A stretch of 64,000 nt of DNA from Siphonodentalium dalli (GCA_032622095.1 CP136069.1:85336958-85400957); one strand, 5' to 3'; shown: positions 1 to 11,014, counted from the stretch's first letter. Made by a program: numbers and translations. Notes: generated from the letters alone by a model not told the origin.

Positions 1-130
1 TTATAGAATCGAAAACGGCTGGCTCGATTGAGTTCAAACTTCATATCTAAGGGTAAAATCACACGGACACCGTCGGCGTCGCGTTTTGGAGAAGCTCAGA
101 CCACCCATTCTCCTCTCTCAGTCACAAAAA
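1..130. repeat. Dispersed repeat, copy 1
   Basis: The text around 8-115 (a gaaaacggctggctcgattg start, then cacggacaccgtcg and gcgttttggagaagctcag) recurs with changes at 645-745, and in weaker form at 1857-1915. It is a dispersed repeat present three times in 2 kb. I see no coding sequence in it and cannot name the family. Confidence 0.6.
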
Positions 131-244
131 ACGGCACCGCGGTGGTTAATCAAGTGATAATTTAATGAGCGTTTGTTTTTGACGCATCGCTATAAAGAGC
201 GTTTGTTTACCATTCAACGTTATTAGCATCTGCAGAGATATATA

Positions 245-460
245 CGGGAACTCGGAAACGGGTGGAGCTATCGTCTTGAAATTTGCTATGTGAATGTATC
301 TTGCCCCGGATACGAATTTTATCGGGTCGCCGAGCCCGTGCTACGCAAGCTTCGCGCATGCGCAGACCAGATCTCGGAAACGGGTGGAGCTATCGACTTG
401 AAATTTGGTTACCAGATCTCGGAAACGGGTGGAGCTATCGATTTGAAATTTGGTTTTTGA
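245..460 (+). repeat. Three copies of a ~45-bp unit
   Basis: The unit CTCGGAAACGGGTGGAGCTA followed by TCG-N-CTTGAAATTTG occurs near 252, 373 and 418. The last two copies are adjacent and share a leading CCAGATCT-like sequence. The 69-codon ORF over this stretch only reads through the repeats and is not a supported gene. Confidence 0.7.
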
Positions 461-522
461 ATAGCCCGGACAACGTCGGGCTCATCGGCTAGTCTTCTAT
501 CTACTATATAATTTGAGACTTC

Positions 523-523
523 C

Positions 524-617
<94 letters not shown>

Positions 618-625
618 ATATATGT
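523..625. repeat. (TA)n microsatellite with a short (TG)n end
   Basis: About 80 bp of uninterrupted TA dinucleotides are followed by TG and TA dinucleotides. The downstream copy of the dispersed repeat begins almost at once, at about 633. Confidence 0.95.
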
Positions 626-644
626 GGATACTTCATGGAATCCA

Positions 645-760
645 AAACGCGGGTAGAGATTGAGCTCAAATTTCGTATATAAGTGTAAAATCGCACGGAC
701 ACCGTCGTGGTCGCGTTTTGGAGAAGCTCAGAGCAGCTATTCTCCCTTTCCAATCATCAA
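645..760. repeat. Dispersed repeat, copy 2
   Basis: This is a diverged copy of the repeat at 1-130. It shares CACGGACACCGTCG and GCGTTTTGGAGAAGCTCAGA and is separated from copy 1 by the TA microsatellite. Confidence 0.6.
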
Positions 761-879
761 AATCACCGCAAACGCCACTTCCGGGGTTAAGGCATCAACG
801 ATCTTTATATTGACCATATACGGAGTTCTTAACGACGAACGCTCTTTATTGTCATCGGCAGTTTGTTTACCGAGCACCG

Positions 880-1400
880 ACGGCCATTCATTAGATCAGT
901 GCGTTTGTCGCATTCATTCGAACAGTGCTTTACTGTCATTCATGTTATCAGACTGCATTGTTATCATTCATTCGATAGCATTGCATTCATCTGACCACTG
1001 TTAGCAGACTGCATTGTTACATTCGATAGCAGGCCATTAATTCGATCAGTGCTTTACTGTCATTCATGTTATCACGCATTGCATTCATCTGACCATTGTT
1101 AGCAGATTTCGTATATAAGTTTGTCGCATTCATTCGATACCGAGCGCCGATGCATTGCATTCTGACCATACGAATCAGACTGCCTACATTTTATGCATTC
1201 TGACCATACGAATCAGACTGCCTACATTAGTGTGCATTTCTTGCTTTGTGTATTGTGAAAACACACTGCCAAAATAATTATATTATACATTATTGTGCAT
1301 TCATAATACTTTGAATCATTTTGTATTGTGACAATCAGACTGCCAAAATCATTATATTGCATTGCATTCTGACCATACGAATCAGACTGCCTACAGAGAT
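880..1400. repeat. Degenerate tandem repeats
   Basis: Short motifs CATTCATTCGATAGCA, CATCTGACCA and GTTAGCAGACTGCATTGTTA recur irregularly. A second unit beginning GCATTCTGACCATACGAATC and ending AGACTGCCTACA occurs near 1157, 1195 and 1362. It is a decayed tandem array with no coding signal. Confidence 0.7.
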
Positions 1401-1803
1401 TTCACGACGTTAGGACGGGTACGGGCAGGTTAAAAAAAAAGGAAAACAAAGAATGCGTTGTCTGTCGTTCCTAGGAAGGGGGGATTTCTACGGGTAAATT
1501 TTTCCGCCAGAAACAAAAAATTTAATTAAAACAATTTAAAACATTAAAACAATTTAAAATTGAAAAAATTTAAAAATAAAATAACAATTCAGAAAAAAAA
1601 AAAAATTAAATTTTAAAGACATTAAATTCATATTAAAAAACAAAAATAAATAAAAACAAAATAATTTAAAAAATGACGAAATTTGGTACAAATGCAGCAC
1701 AAGTGTCTCGGAACCTGTTGCAATTGCTTTTTCGAACAAAGCCATGGGACGAATGCCGCCAGTGGCGGGCTAACCTGCTAGTCTATTATATATTTTGGAA
1801 GAT

Positions 1804-1850
1804 CTGTATGTGTGTGTGTGGTGTGTCTGTCTGTGTGTGTGTGTGTGTTC
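1804..1850. repeat. (TG)n microsatellite
   Basis: An imperfect TG dinucleotide run with a few TC interruptions. The 132-codon ORF across it (1673-2071) also runs into the third weak copy of the dispersed repeat (about 1857-1915), so I do not treat it as a gene. Confidence 0.85.
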
Positions 1851-2387
1851 GCGATGAACTCGAAAACGGCCGACCCGATTTCGATGAAACTTCGTATGTG
1901 AGGGTACTATCGGTCGGGAAGTGGCATAGGCCTATTGATTTTCAGATCCGAGGTCAACTTTTCACGTGCCGAGGTCAAATCTGTTTTTACGCTGTGTTAC
2001 GGGACTTTCATTTGAGTTCGGTGCTTACAAATCGATTCGAAACAGCACGAATAATAAAATGCCAGTCATAATAATGACACTGTGAGAATCTTTCGTGTTT
2101 CCTCTTTCCAACGATATATAATGCGTATGTATCCGTTTTAGTTATCTGCCTCAATTATCAAGAAGAAGAGGTACTATCTTCCATCAGGATAAAAACAATG
2201 CGTAACTTCTATGACGTCGTTAGAGGTCATAACGTTAGATCACGTTAACGCTTAACCGGCCGATGCATTTGACTGTTTCAGACGTCTTGGCAATATCTCG
2301 GGCACCGATGGTAATTTATCTTTACGTTGAAACTTGATAATTAATGAGCGTGTGTATATGAGGCGCGTTTATATACTTGAGTGGAAA

Positions 2388-3900
2388 TCAAATCGGGTTA
2401 AACTGGCGGATTTTTACGGACGAAATTTGATGCATAGGGTATCTCGGTATCCGCTGGGCCGATTTCCCGGTAACACAGTCACAGTGATTGTCCGATATTT
2501 CTAAATTAATAGCGACTGTTTCATGCAATTTAGAACTGGTGTTAACTTCAATTTTTTTTCTGGGTACATTTCGGAATTTCATATGTTTCGAATATGCCAT
2601 CCATGATCCAGCTGAGTACTTGTTCACATGCTATACAGCATTGTAGTTGTCTTGTGTTCATTGCTGTTAGTTTACTGCTCCATTATGACATCCATGGTTT
2701 TGTTGATTTGAAACATAACCGCCGTTTCCGAATACACTATACACGAAACTGTTTGCATCAAAGCCATGCCGAATTGAACTTCGAACTTTATGCAGTCGGG
2801 CTTTGGTAATTGATTGGAGTTGCCACCGATTGTGGTGGGTTGTAGTTCGTAGCAGAGTAAGGTGTATCCGTCCTCGAAATTCTCTAGTTTCAAGTCGTTG
2901 TCCACGTTTTTGACAATATTTCGGACAGCTCCAGCATATTGACATAGGGCGTCATGAAGTTTTGTTTGAAGTTATTTTCATCGGACCAGAACGAACGACG
3001 ATCACGCCATCTCTCATCAAGTTTATTTGATGTCTGTCAAATTTTTGAATATTGAATGCATTTTTTTATGAATGAGCCGACGATGCCGGTACTGCTAACA
3101 AAACTGAAAACTAACTTCATCTGAAATAAGTTTTCACAGGAGCAATTTACGGTCCCGCTCGAAATTGTCATAATCTTAACTTCTGATCGGATATAAGGAT
3201 ATTTGTCTGTAATTTTTTGAAAAAATCCGAGTAAGAGTAAATAACTGCAGGCACAACCTTAGCTTTGACCACTTTGAGAACTATATCCGTGTTAACGACC
3301 TTGTATTCAGGGTTGACATAAAACATATGCTAGGTTCAGATCTGTATACATGTAAGTGCAAACGTCAACCTGGTTGATTGATAACGGTCAAGCATAAACA
3401 AGTGAAATGTAGGTGCTGCCATATATAGTGTTTTACAGTTTGTTCCTCTCTTTGACCTCGTCAAAATTCCTAGATTTTGTCCTGTTGTATCGGCATCGTC
3501 CATATGATTCGGCACATCTTATGAAACAGTTGTGTTTCATCTATCTGACTTCTCAATAGGGTTAAAAACAGTCTCGAAAGAATAATTGCTGGTGTTCGAT
3601 GAGACATGCTTACCAGATAGGAACAAGTCTTATTTGGTCAAATATAATGTTCATAAATAAATTCACAGGGCTTACTTTGTCTGCATCTTTCTTGATTTGT
3701 TTTATGTCACATACGATCGACTTGTTAGGTGTAAATGTTGCCTAGCACCATGAGTGCCGATATGGAATTCGATCGGAGCTGATCCTATTAGTTGGGATAT
3801 GTCAATGAATTATGAAGGAGTGCCGACTGGAAAGTTTCCCTGTTTAATATCGACATTGTATTGTTTTGTGTGTTTGTGTTCTGGTTCAGTTTCTTATCAG
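2388..3900 (-). pseudogene. Polinton-like capsid protein remnant
   Basis: The minus-strand frame at 2905-2672 reads as ordered protein and includes DGYTLLCYEL and CIVYSETAVMFQI. Together these resemble the C-terminal end of the Polinton/adintovirus-type capsid proteins often labelled F54H12.2-like; that is recognition from family knowledge, not a search. Upstream on the same strand, near 3690-3640, a further in-frame patch VSPVNLFMNIIF fits the N-terminal half. Stops and frameshifts lie between the patches, so no intact product is made. The piece lies downstream of an integrase remnant on the same strand (6330-5560), as expected for one decayed element. The exact family and the N-terminal limit are uncertain. 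Confidence 0.5.
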
Positions 3901-3981
3901 TTTCTTGTTGTCTTGTGCAAAATCGAAGGTATCACCTGGTCCCAGTTGTCGCTGCCTATTTGTCTTGGACACCACCGTCGG

Positions 3982-4398
3982 TCATTTCTGATTACTGATT
4001 GGTTGACGCTTCCTCTTGCAATTTATAGTTTCATGCCATAGTTGACTTTTCACACGTTCGACTATCTGCTGTGGAGGTAAGAACAAATTAACATCTATAT
4101 CAGGATTTGTCGTCATCATCTGCAGTGGCTTGTCAGAATATTTATCAATAGGAGTCGTGAATGATATTTTCTGTCCGTCCAGGGCACATCCCCGTTGGCT
4201 GCTGCCTGAATTACTGCTCTGGTAATGGTCGAGATAGGGATGTTGTATACCATTAACAATATTGTGATCGAGATAGGGATGTTGTATACCATTAACAATA
4301 TTGTGATAGAATATCATCCATTTTTGTGTGTTTGGATGTAGAGTTTTCCATCTGTTTCCTTTTGTCTTTCTTGAATTCTTCAGAAACAGAAGGGACAA
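3982..4398 (-). pseudogene. Unidentified ORF inside the Polinton remnant
   Basis: A 138-codon minus-strand frame has a protein-like C-terminal half (DGQKISFTTPIDKYSDKP, then NPDIDVNLFLPPQQIVERV). I do not recognise the family. It lies between the integrase and capsid remnants and probably belonged to the same element. A 39-bp direct duplication at 4228-4306 repeats VNGIQHPYLDH in the N-terminal half and suggests damage. Confidence 0.35.
4228..4306. repeat. 39-bp unit in two tandem copies
   Basis: The unit GAGATAGGGATGTTGTATAC plus CATTAACAATATTGTGATC is repeated twice, head to tail and nearly perfectly. It keeps the minus-strand frame because 39 is divisible by 3. Confidence 0.9.
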
Positions 4399-4507
4399 TG
4401 TTAGAAATAAAGATAAATCATCAGTGTTTCTGACAAGACAGATGCCAAGTTATCAGCGTGATCTTTTATAATAACTTCAATAAAGTAAATTTATTTCGCT
4501 TTCAGCG

Positions 4508-4862
4508 TCAAATATTGAGGCGGCTTGTAGAAATACACCAATTTTCCCATCCCAGATGGGTAAACAACTCAAAAGAGAGGATGATGTATATCACCGACAA
4601 TCGATTCCGCTGGGAGGGCGGAATAGCTGTGTATAAGTCCGATATACCGATATACAGATGAATTCTGAAGTGGTAGGGTTTGTTTTCTTTCCAATATTTG
4701 AGACTCTCGACACTTCTCAGCACAAGCCGATAATCACCCTGGTGTTGCATTTGAGCCTCTTCGACACTGGCTTCAACAACCGTGAAAAAATATGTTGGTA
4801 TTTCACGATCAAAAACGTTGGTGTGCAGTTGTGAGTTCTCAGGAAGTGAGTCCCCTGACTCT
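4508..4862 (-). pseudogene. Unidentified ORF fragment inside the Polinton remnant
   Basis: The minus-strand frame contains REIPTYFFTVVEASVEEAQ and a dozen further plausible residues. It is cut at its N-terminal side by the foldback element at 4867-5338; the rest of the 148-codon ORF is element sequence. I cannot assign a family. Position suggests it was part of the same Polinton-like element. Confidence 0.3.
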
Positions 4863-4866
4863 ATCT

Positions 4867-5338
4867 TATGGAACGCCGGTCCGGCCATTGTAGTTGTCAG
4901 TTGTAGTTGTACATATTGCAGTTGGCAGTTGTGTAACAACCAATCGGACGGCACTTCCCATGGGCCGGCGAATGATGGTAGTATGTCTGGAGACCAGAGT
5001 TACCCGCAAATTTAGGTATCCGCGGGCTACTCGATCAGAATCCGGACAATCTCCAGTCCAATAAAATTGCGCGACACAAATCGAATGTGCTTTCGGCAGC
5101 TTGTCAGCTTGACAACAAATGTCAGCTTCCTCATATATTAAAGAAAATGTAACCTAATTTAATATCATTATGGGCTTGAGGTGAGAATATTTCTATTTTG
5201 TTAATTTTATATGAGGTTAAACTCTTATGTTTCCTATTTTCCCATGGAAAGTGCCGTCCGATTGGTTGTTACGCAACTGCCAACTGCAATATGTACAACT
5301 ACAACTGACAACTGCAATGGCCGGACCGGCGTTCCATA
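4867..5338. mobile_element. Foldback element with ~97-bp inverted arms
   Basis: The arms 4867-4964 and 5241-5338 are near-perfect reverse complements. The outer ends read TATGGAACGCCGG and CCGGCGTTCCATA, and the inner ends read CCCATGG. The spacer of about 275 bp has no ORF. This is a non-autonomous foldback/MITE structure inserted in the Polinton remnant. Family and target duplication are not clear. Confidence 0.85.
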
Positions 5339-5559
5339 CTATGGCTTTTGTCTGCATGTGTCAGTTGACACACTCCATGGTGAAAGTTATAGATGTCACG
5401 CCTAACTGGCATGCAATTGAGGAGTCTGTTAATGTTTTCAAAAGAGCTATTCGCTGTTGGTTGGTGCTGAACACAATCAGTTCTAGCAAGGGTAGATATT
5501 ACTTCACACGGTTCATTGTTTAACAGTTGTTTCTTCTTGTTCTTTTCCGCCACTCTTTA

Positions 5560-6330
5560 TACATTAGCCTGTCTATTTATAGTGTCGAGATCAGACTCCT
5601 TCACCCAGGAATCGTATTTTGGGCTGGGTCAGCCGTTCCATTAAACCAAATATTCTTATTGGTCACCTCTGCTCTTACACGATTTGATTACTTTGTCCAC
5701 CAAAAACGTTTCTTGTTTTGATAGAGAAGACCGGTTATACTCTCACCTGAATATTCTTTTGAGGTGGTATTATGGTATAACGTGTCTCATCAAACGTTCA
5801 ATTAACACCACAAACAGTTCACATGTCCAGCATTCATTGTATTCTCTTTGAAATGGTCTGCGCTAATAGGATACTCTCACCAAATCTCCAACTTTGAACT
5901 TACAGCATAGCAGCGGCAGCACAACTGGCGCCCTTCCCCTCTTTCTAATATGTTCAGTCTGTTGCTGATACAGTATTATAGAATCGGCTGGTTTCACACT
6001 AGTGGGATTCTTGATCGATCTGTGATAGATTTCATTGTATCTGCTAGTGACTCTCGGAAGTGCTGAAATCCACCAGTGCGTGTGTAATATAGTGTGTGAG
6101 GCGCATTTTTCTCTTAATCGCTCGTTCAGCATAATTGCTCTTTCTGATATTGTTAGTCATAAAATAGTGAAAACTTTTGGACTTGAGATATCACTGTAGA
6201 TGGAGTTAGCGTACTCTGTTTCCGGGTCCATGCGGATTTGATATGGTATTCTTCCGCTATTTGCGAAGATCAACTCGAAGGCTTCGGTCATTTCTTTGCC
6301 GTCTCAGTGCGTAGAGGGAGTGTGCATAAG
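5560..6330 (-). pseudogene. Polinton-like integrase with chromodomain, decayed
   Basis: Read on the minus strand from about 6330, the sequence gives SGRIPYQIRMDPETEYANS, which fits the DDE integrase core around its second acidic residue (family knowledge). The 6132-5863 frame follows with RYNEIYHRSIKNPTSV and ends FKVGDLVRVSY, the usual integrase C-terminal pattern. Near 5665-5590 a chromodomain-like EYLV.W.G.P..KYDSWV patch appears, interrupted by stops. A retrovirus-like integrase with chromodomain is typical of Polinton/Maverick elements, although Ty3-type chromoviruses also carry one. The capsid-like remnant downstream favours Polinton. The gene is broken by several stops and its N-terminus is missing. 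Confidence 0.65.
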
Positions 6331-6364
6331 AACCTGGACATAATATTGCACCTAATGCGCATAA

Positions 6365-6911
6365 GATTGTCCACTTATAAACTGACAATCCTTACCTAAA
6401 ATGGTCATTAATAAATGGACAATCCAACCACGCGTGGCACGACATATATCGATAATCCTGCATGTTAGCTTCATATTAAATCTGAAGGGTATTGTAACAT
6501 TACTAAATAACGGAGATTGGTATGAGAAATTTGCAACACCACATCAGATCAACTCTTGTGAAATATAAGTCAAATTCTTCCCTTGGGTGGGTGGGCTTGG
6601 GGGAGGTTTGGGGTACGCTCCTTAAAAACACTTCTTCGAATATTTCCGTTATTTCGTCAAAAACTCTTCTTCAAATATCTCCATTATTTCGTCAAAAACA
6701 CTTCTTCTCATACAAATCACCGTTATTTAGTAAATTAACATTGTTTATAGAGTTATTGCCCTTCATATTAAATATGAAGCTAACATGCAGGGTTAGCTAT
6801 ACATGTCTTCATTTAGTGGACAATCCCAAGCTCGCGTGCCACGCGTGGTTGGATTGTCCATTTATTAATGACCATTTTAGGTAAGGATTGTCCGTTTATA
6901 AGTGGACAATC
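6365..6911. mobile_element. 547-bp foldback element
   Basis: Arms of about 170-200 bp (6365-6533 and 6708-6911) are inverted copies. Shared blocks include GATTGTCCACTTATAA, CCTAAAATGGTCATTAATAA and ACCACGCGTGGCAC. The outermost part of each arm is itself a small hairpin (GATTGTCC...GACAATC). The middle holds a short repeat of TTATTTCGTCAAAAAC. It starts about 35 bp beyond the last recognisable integrase codons and may have truncated that element. Confidence 0.85.
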
Positions 6912-8320
6912 CTTGAAGAATTGCCTGTATTGATAGCTAATACGAAGTTTTGATACCCGTACTTGCCCATATACAGCGTGTTATCGTCTCACTGGAAGTC
7001 CATGCACCGAGAAACTACTACTCCCCTCCTTCTAAATTCACTTTCTCTTTCTTGTGAACCGACTCACCCTCTTGTTTCGACAACCACTCCCCAATTTTAT
7101 TCCTTCTCAATGAAAAACCCCTTATTTTCGTGCTACTCTGTATAACTTGTCGGCACCGGCATACACTGCCGCATGAGCCCGATGATAATATATCGTCTTT
7201 AGGTATTCCATTTTATGATTCAGGAGGAGAGGCGGGTGTGGGGTGGAGGACCCAAATTTTCATACAACCACTTCCTGCGCGGTTTTGGTAGAATAACACC
7301 ATTATACACATATGAGATTAGTCTGTAAGGCAATCTTGAAAAATTCAAGTTTCGTTCCACCCCCTCCCCCCCCCCCCCCCACACACATTTTCACTTATGT
7401 TTATCAAAATGACTACTTTAAGCCCTATTATCAAAGTTTCCTCCATCCTTAGGCGTATAGTGGTGCCCTGTACATGTAATTGGAGTGGGTTATTGATATA
7501 TGCTAGACTCATATACTAACAGGGAAGATTGTTTAAGCACTATACATAACAACTGGTGGTATATCTTTGTCCATTGTCACTTATTTTGGGGGAATATGTG
7601 GATTCGTACCTATTTTTCATAACTTTTCAAACTTATTACACCTATCTAGTCATCATTAATAGGACAACGGGAGGTGGGTAGAAGTAAAATATTACCAACA
7701 GGGTGGAGTAAAGCAATCTGGCATTAAATATTAACCCTATCCTCTAAAATGCCATTTTTACCTTTGCAAAAAAATGTAACTTCAAACGAATGTGGGTGTT
7801 TATCGTTATCAGGTAAAATTATGTGATGAACCCACAACGAATATCATGAAACAAAAAACTCTGAATTAAATTTAGATTTTTTCGGGTCGATTTTGAGAAA
7901 AACATGAATATGTATATTTGTTCTGCGAAACACTGTTCTTATAATTGAAAGAATGTTGTAATAAACTACAAGGACTGTTTAGAATCAGTTATAGAGCAGA
8001 ATCATTTTCAATTCCTTCATTTAATCGTGATTGTGGGGAAACTACCCCTGGGTTCATAACAGCTAACATATGCGGTCTCTTGTAGTAAAAATTTCACTTC
8101 TGATTACATCTTGCCAACGTATTCTAGATTATTTTTTTTGTAGAAAGCTGAGATAAACATTTTTTACTAGAGCTTCTATTTGAGTAGGGCCAATTGATAA
8201 ACATTAATATAGGTTATATTGCTGATGTCAATGTAACCAAAGAACACATTCACAAATTGTGCCATCTATAAAATATTTGTGTTGTTTTTATATGAAGTTA
8301 ACATATGAATGAGCAGCTGC
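6912..8320. other. No recognised gene
   Basis: The stretch is AT-rich and contains a 15-C tract at 7366-7380. The ORFs are short, without homology I can see, and lack splice context. I see no repeats or RNA genes here. Confidence 0.6.
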
Positions 8321-8499
8321 CAAGTATATGGTTACTAGTAGAACATCTTGCCATCTAAAAAACATTAAAATTGTTTCAGTCTGCCAGTGGATACATGATA
8401 TCCACTTCAACTATCTATTCTCATCACATAAAGAGTACATAGGTGCATATGCGATCACTGGAGAGTCCATCTATCTCACTGTCACTAATTATGATGTAG

Positions 8500-8610
8500 C
8501 CCCCCCCCCACCCCTCTCTACCTCGGTTGATATCACTCCAAACACTGCTAATATCTCACTAAACTCGGCTGATAACCAACTAAACTCGGCTGATATCAGT
8601 TGTGACTTTT
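8500..8610. repeat. Short (CTCGGCTGATA)-type repeats
   Basis: Units of about 25-27 bp ending AAACTCGGCTGATA occur two to three times, preceded by a C-rich run. The same CGGCTGATA word recurs in the palindromic element at 8963-9310, so the two are probably related. Confidence 0.6.
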
Positions 8611-8962
8611 TCGAGCGAAACGTAGTGTTTACATCCAAATAGCCATTTGGGCATGCAGTCACATGCAGTGCTAGGCTGATATAATGACAATTCCATAATG
8701 GACTTGAAGTAATAGCGTTTCATGGCGTGTTTTATTCCATTTCGAACTGGTATTTACTCCGTAATTTACTTGGACATCGTGAATATTTACTCGGACATAT
8801 AGCGTGATTGTGTTGGTCATACACACATTTACAACTCTTCAGCATCGTATTTAAGACGTACATTTAGTTATTTCGTTTATAGTATACCTGTTATCCATTC
8901 AATTTTATGTTTAGACAGATGAACTGAAATTGGAATGGATAGTCATGATATTAACATGATAC

Positions 8963-9310
8963 AGTTGATCCAATTAATAACGAGGTTATTATTCTTAGGT
9001 TATTACTTGGTTAGTTGGATATCGGCCGAGACATATCCGCCATCGGTAACTTCATACCAGCCTTCGACCTTAGAATCTCAGGCTGATATGAAATTACCTC
9101 GGCTGATATCTCGACCGATATCCAACTAACCAAGTAATAACCTCTGAATTAGTACTTGGTTATATTGATATCAGCTGAGACATCAGCCCGATATAACTTC
9201 ATATCAGCCTAAAACCGAAGTTGGCGGCTGATATAAATTTATCGAGGGCTGAGATGTCTCGGACGATATCCAACTGACCAAGTAATAACCTCGCTGTTAA
9301 TTGGATCAAC
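8963..9310. mobile_element. 348-bp nested palindromic element
   Basis: The left arm begins GTTGATCCAATTAATAACGA and the right arm ends with its near-reverse complement. The next block, TTACTTGGTTAGTTGGATAT, also pairs with 9250-9290. The same block has two extra copies inside, one inverted at 9109-9144 and one direct at about 9151-9190, so several alternative hairpins can form. CGGCTGATAT-type words fill the rest. No coding frame is supported. Confidence 0.75.
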
Positions 9311-9338
9311 TTTAATGCTGCGCTGGTGCAGCATTAAA
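9309..9338. repeat. Short perfect hairpin
   Basis: CTTTAATGCTGC pairs with GCAGCATTAAAG across a few bases. It directly abuts the nested palindrome at 8963-9310 and precedes a degenerate double-hairpin copy. Confidence 0.8.
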
Positions 9339-9348
9339 GATCATGTGT

Positions 9349-9522
9349 CAGTGCATTCTCTTATATATGCGGGTCTCCCATAGAGAACTTCGCATATTTT
9401 AGAGAAATCACTGGCTTGCAATGACAAGGTCAATATTGTCACGCCCATGTATTTTCTTATATATGTGATGCTCCCTATGGGAGACTCGCATATATATAAG
9501 AATGCATTTGCAAAGGGTTTTT
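9349..9522. mobile_element. Degenerate double-hairpin element
   Basis: Two imperfect hairpins (9349-9415 and 9448-9522) carry the motifs GCATTCTCTTATATATGCG and CGCATATATATAAGAATGCA around a CCCATAGAG/CTCCCTATGGGAG centre. This is the arrangement of the intact inner element at 11770-12001, much more diverged. Confidence 0.65.
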
Positions 9523-9524
9523 CG

Positions 9525-10177
9525 CAAAATTTCATGAAGCTCCATGGAAGGATTAACATTGATTGGGCAGCAGGTATAAGATGTATTCGCAATCACTGAA
9601 TTTACATCTGAAATAAGAAATTGACGAGTTGTTACTTTGCCGATGACCATGCACGTTATATGGCCCAGTAGAATTTCCATTGAGTGAAACTGGAGTAAAC
9701 ATCAGTTTGAAATGGCATGGAACATTCGCCATTTCTTCAACTCGATTTCTAATTCTCCTTATTTCGGAATACCACTGACTACATCCAACGAATGGCTGTT
9801 TTGTTAGGCGGGAACACTACGAGTTTAGCGTGTTATCAGAAGAGTTTGAAATTATATCAGCCTAGGTCAATAATAAGAACAGCTGATATTTATCTGGTGT
9901 TGGAATTTAACAAGTTTCATTATCATGTCTGTGTTTTAGAATGCTGCTTATTTCACAAAAGTCTGTAAAACTAGTATTTATTTCACGAAGATATAGACCA
10001 GAAGATGTAGTGCCATAAGACGTTCTACAAAACTCGATAAAATTGTCGTTTGAATTGATTTTATAATTTTTAACAAATTAAGGTTTGCATTTTTTTATTT
10101 TAATTATAGATATCAGACTATAACTACTAAGTTGTTATTGAATACACTATTTAGATTAAATTACTTTTTCTTCCCAG
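9525..10177. other. Upstream intron or intergenic DNA
   Basis: No repeat or gene is recognised. The last 40 bases form a pyrimidine-rich acceptor context (ttactttttcttcccag) for the exon at 10178. The exon before it was not found, so this may be intronic. Confidence 0.5.
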
Positions 10178-10452
10178 TATGTTCCGATATTAAACTTTTG
10201 AACGGATACAGCAACCCTGACGTCATGAATATATACAAGCTGGTGGGAGGAAACCTGGTCTCTTTAAATACTGATGGTCTCAGGAACGTCTATCTATCAA
10301 ATTGGGTGTTCACGGATCAACAAACCGATGTCGTATTGACATTCAACACGGTGGATAGCATGTTTAAAATCACGACGTTTCTGGCGTACACCGCCAATGT
10401 ACAATACACTGTAGTTTGGTACTACCGCAACAGCTACATTGTGGATTCAGAG
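10178..10452 (+). CDS. Mucin-like gene, module 1 first exon
   Basis: The exon is bounded by TTCTTCCCAG on the left and GTAAGCC on the right. It enters in phase 1 and leaves in phase 0. It encodes about 91 residues beginning CSDIKLLNGYSNPD and ending YRNSYIVDSE. The sequence alternates hydrophobic and polar residues, suggesting a beta-rich extracellular fold. I do not recognise the domain. The same layout (Cys near the start, phase 1 in, phase 0 out) recurs at 22382-22605 and in the module part of 36770-43362. The upstream exon must end in phase 1 and was not found. The 3' part of this exon and the following intron are triplicated in tandem. Confidence 0.75.
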
Positions 10453-10905
10453 GTAAGCCAGTTAAAATGCCAACATTATGATCACTTAAAATATGTTACA
10501 TATAGTTGATCCGCCCCATTAGTTTACTAGGGAGGTTGCGAACTACACAACGTTTTGGCGTGCACCGCCAATGTAGAATACACTGTAGTTTTGTACTACC
10601 GCAACATATACATTGTGGATTCAGAGGTAAGCCTGTTAAAATGTCTACATTATGATCACTTACAATATGTTACATATAGTTGAACCGCCCCATTAGTTCA
10701 CTATGGAGGTTGCGAACTACACGACGTTTTTGACGTGCACCGCCAATTTGGAGTACACTGTAGTTTGGTACTACCGCAACATATACATTGTGGATTCAGA
10801 GGTAAGCCTGTTAAAATGCCAACATTTTGATCACTTACAATATGTTCCATATATAGTTGAACTGCCCCATTAGTTTACTAGGCAGGTTGCGAACTACAAG
10901 TTCCC
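10371..10905 (+). repeat. Tandem triplication of exon end plus intron start
   Basis: A ~170-bp unit covers the last ~80 bp of the module 1 exon (ACGACGTTTCTGGCGTACAC onward), its GTAAGCC donor and ~85 bp of intron. It is present three times, starting near 10371, 10548 and 10718. Each extra copy begins just after GGTTGCGAACTACAC and keeps a good donor site. Copies 2 and 3 lack an acceptor of their own and are diverged, so they look like dead partial exons. Confidence 0.85.
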
Positions 10906-11014
10906 GTTCAAACGGCTAACACCACGAGAAACACACTTCATTGTGGTGTACGTCACCAAGTTTGTTTGTGTTGGTTTCGAGAAAGCATTGATCTTGCCGT
11001 CCGCGTTGACTTGA
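10886..11014 (+). pseudogene. Degenerate module second exon
   Basis: After TTTACTAGGCAG the phase-0 frame reads VANYKFPFKRLTPRETHFIV and continues to SALT, where it meets TGA. Its position, phase and pattern resemble the second exons at 12792, 30364 and 45407. It lacks the final Cys, and its GTGAGT donor at 11016 lies just after the stop, so it is probably a dead duplicate or an alternative truncating exon. Confidence 0.45.

Noticed and set aside
409-753. Minus-strand ORF of Ile/Tyr repeats
   Set aside because: Translation of the TA microsatellite.
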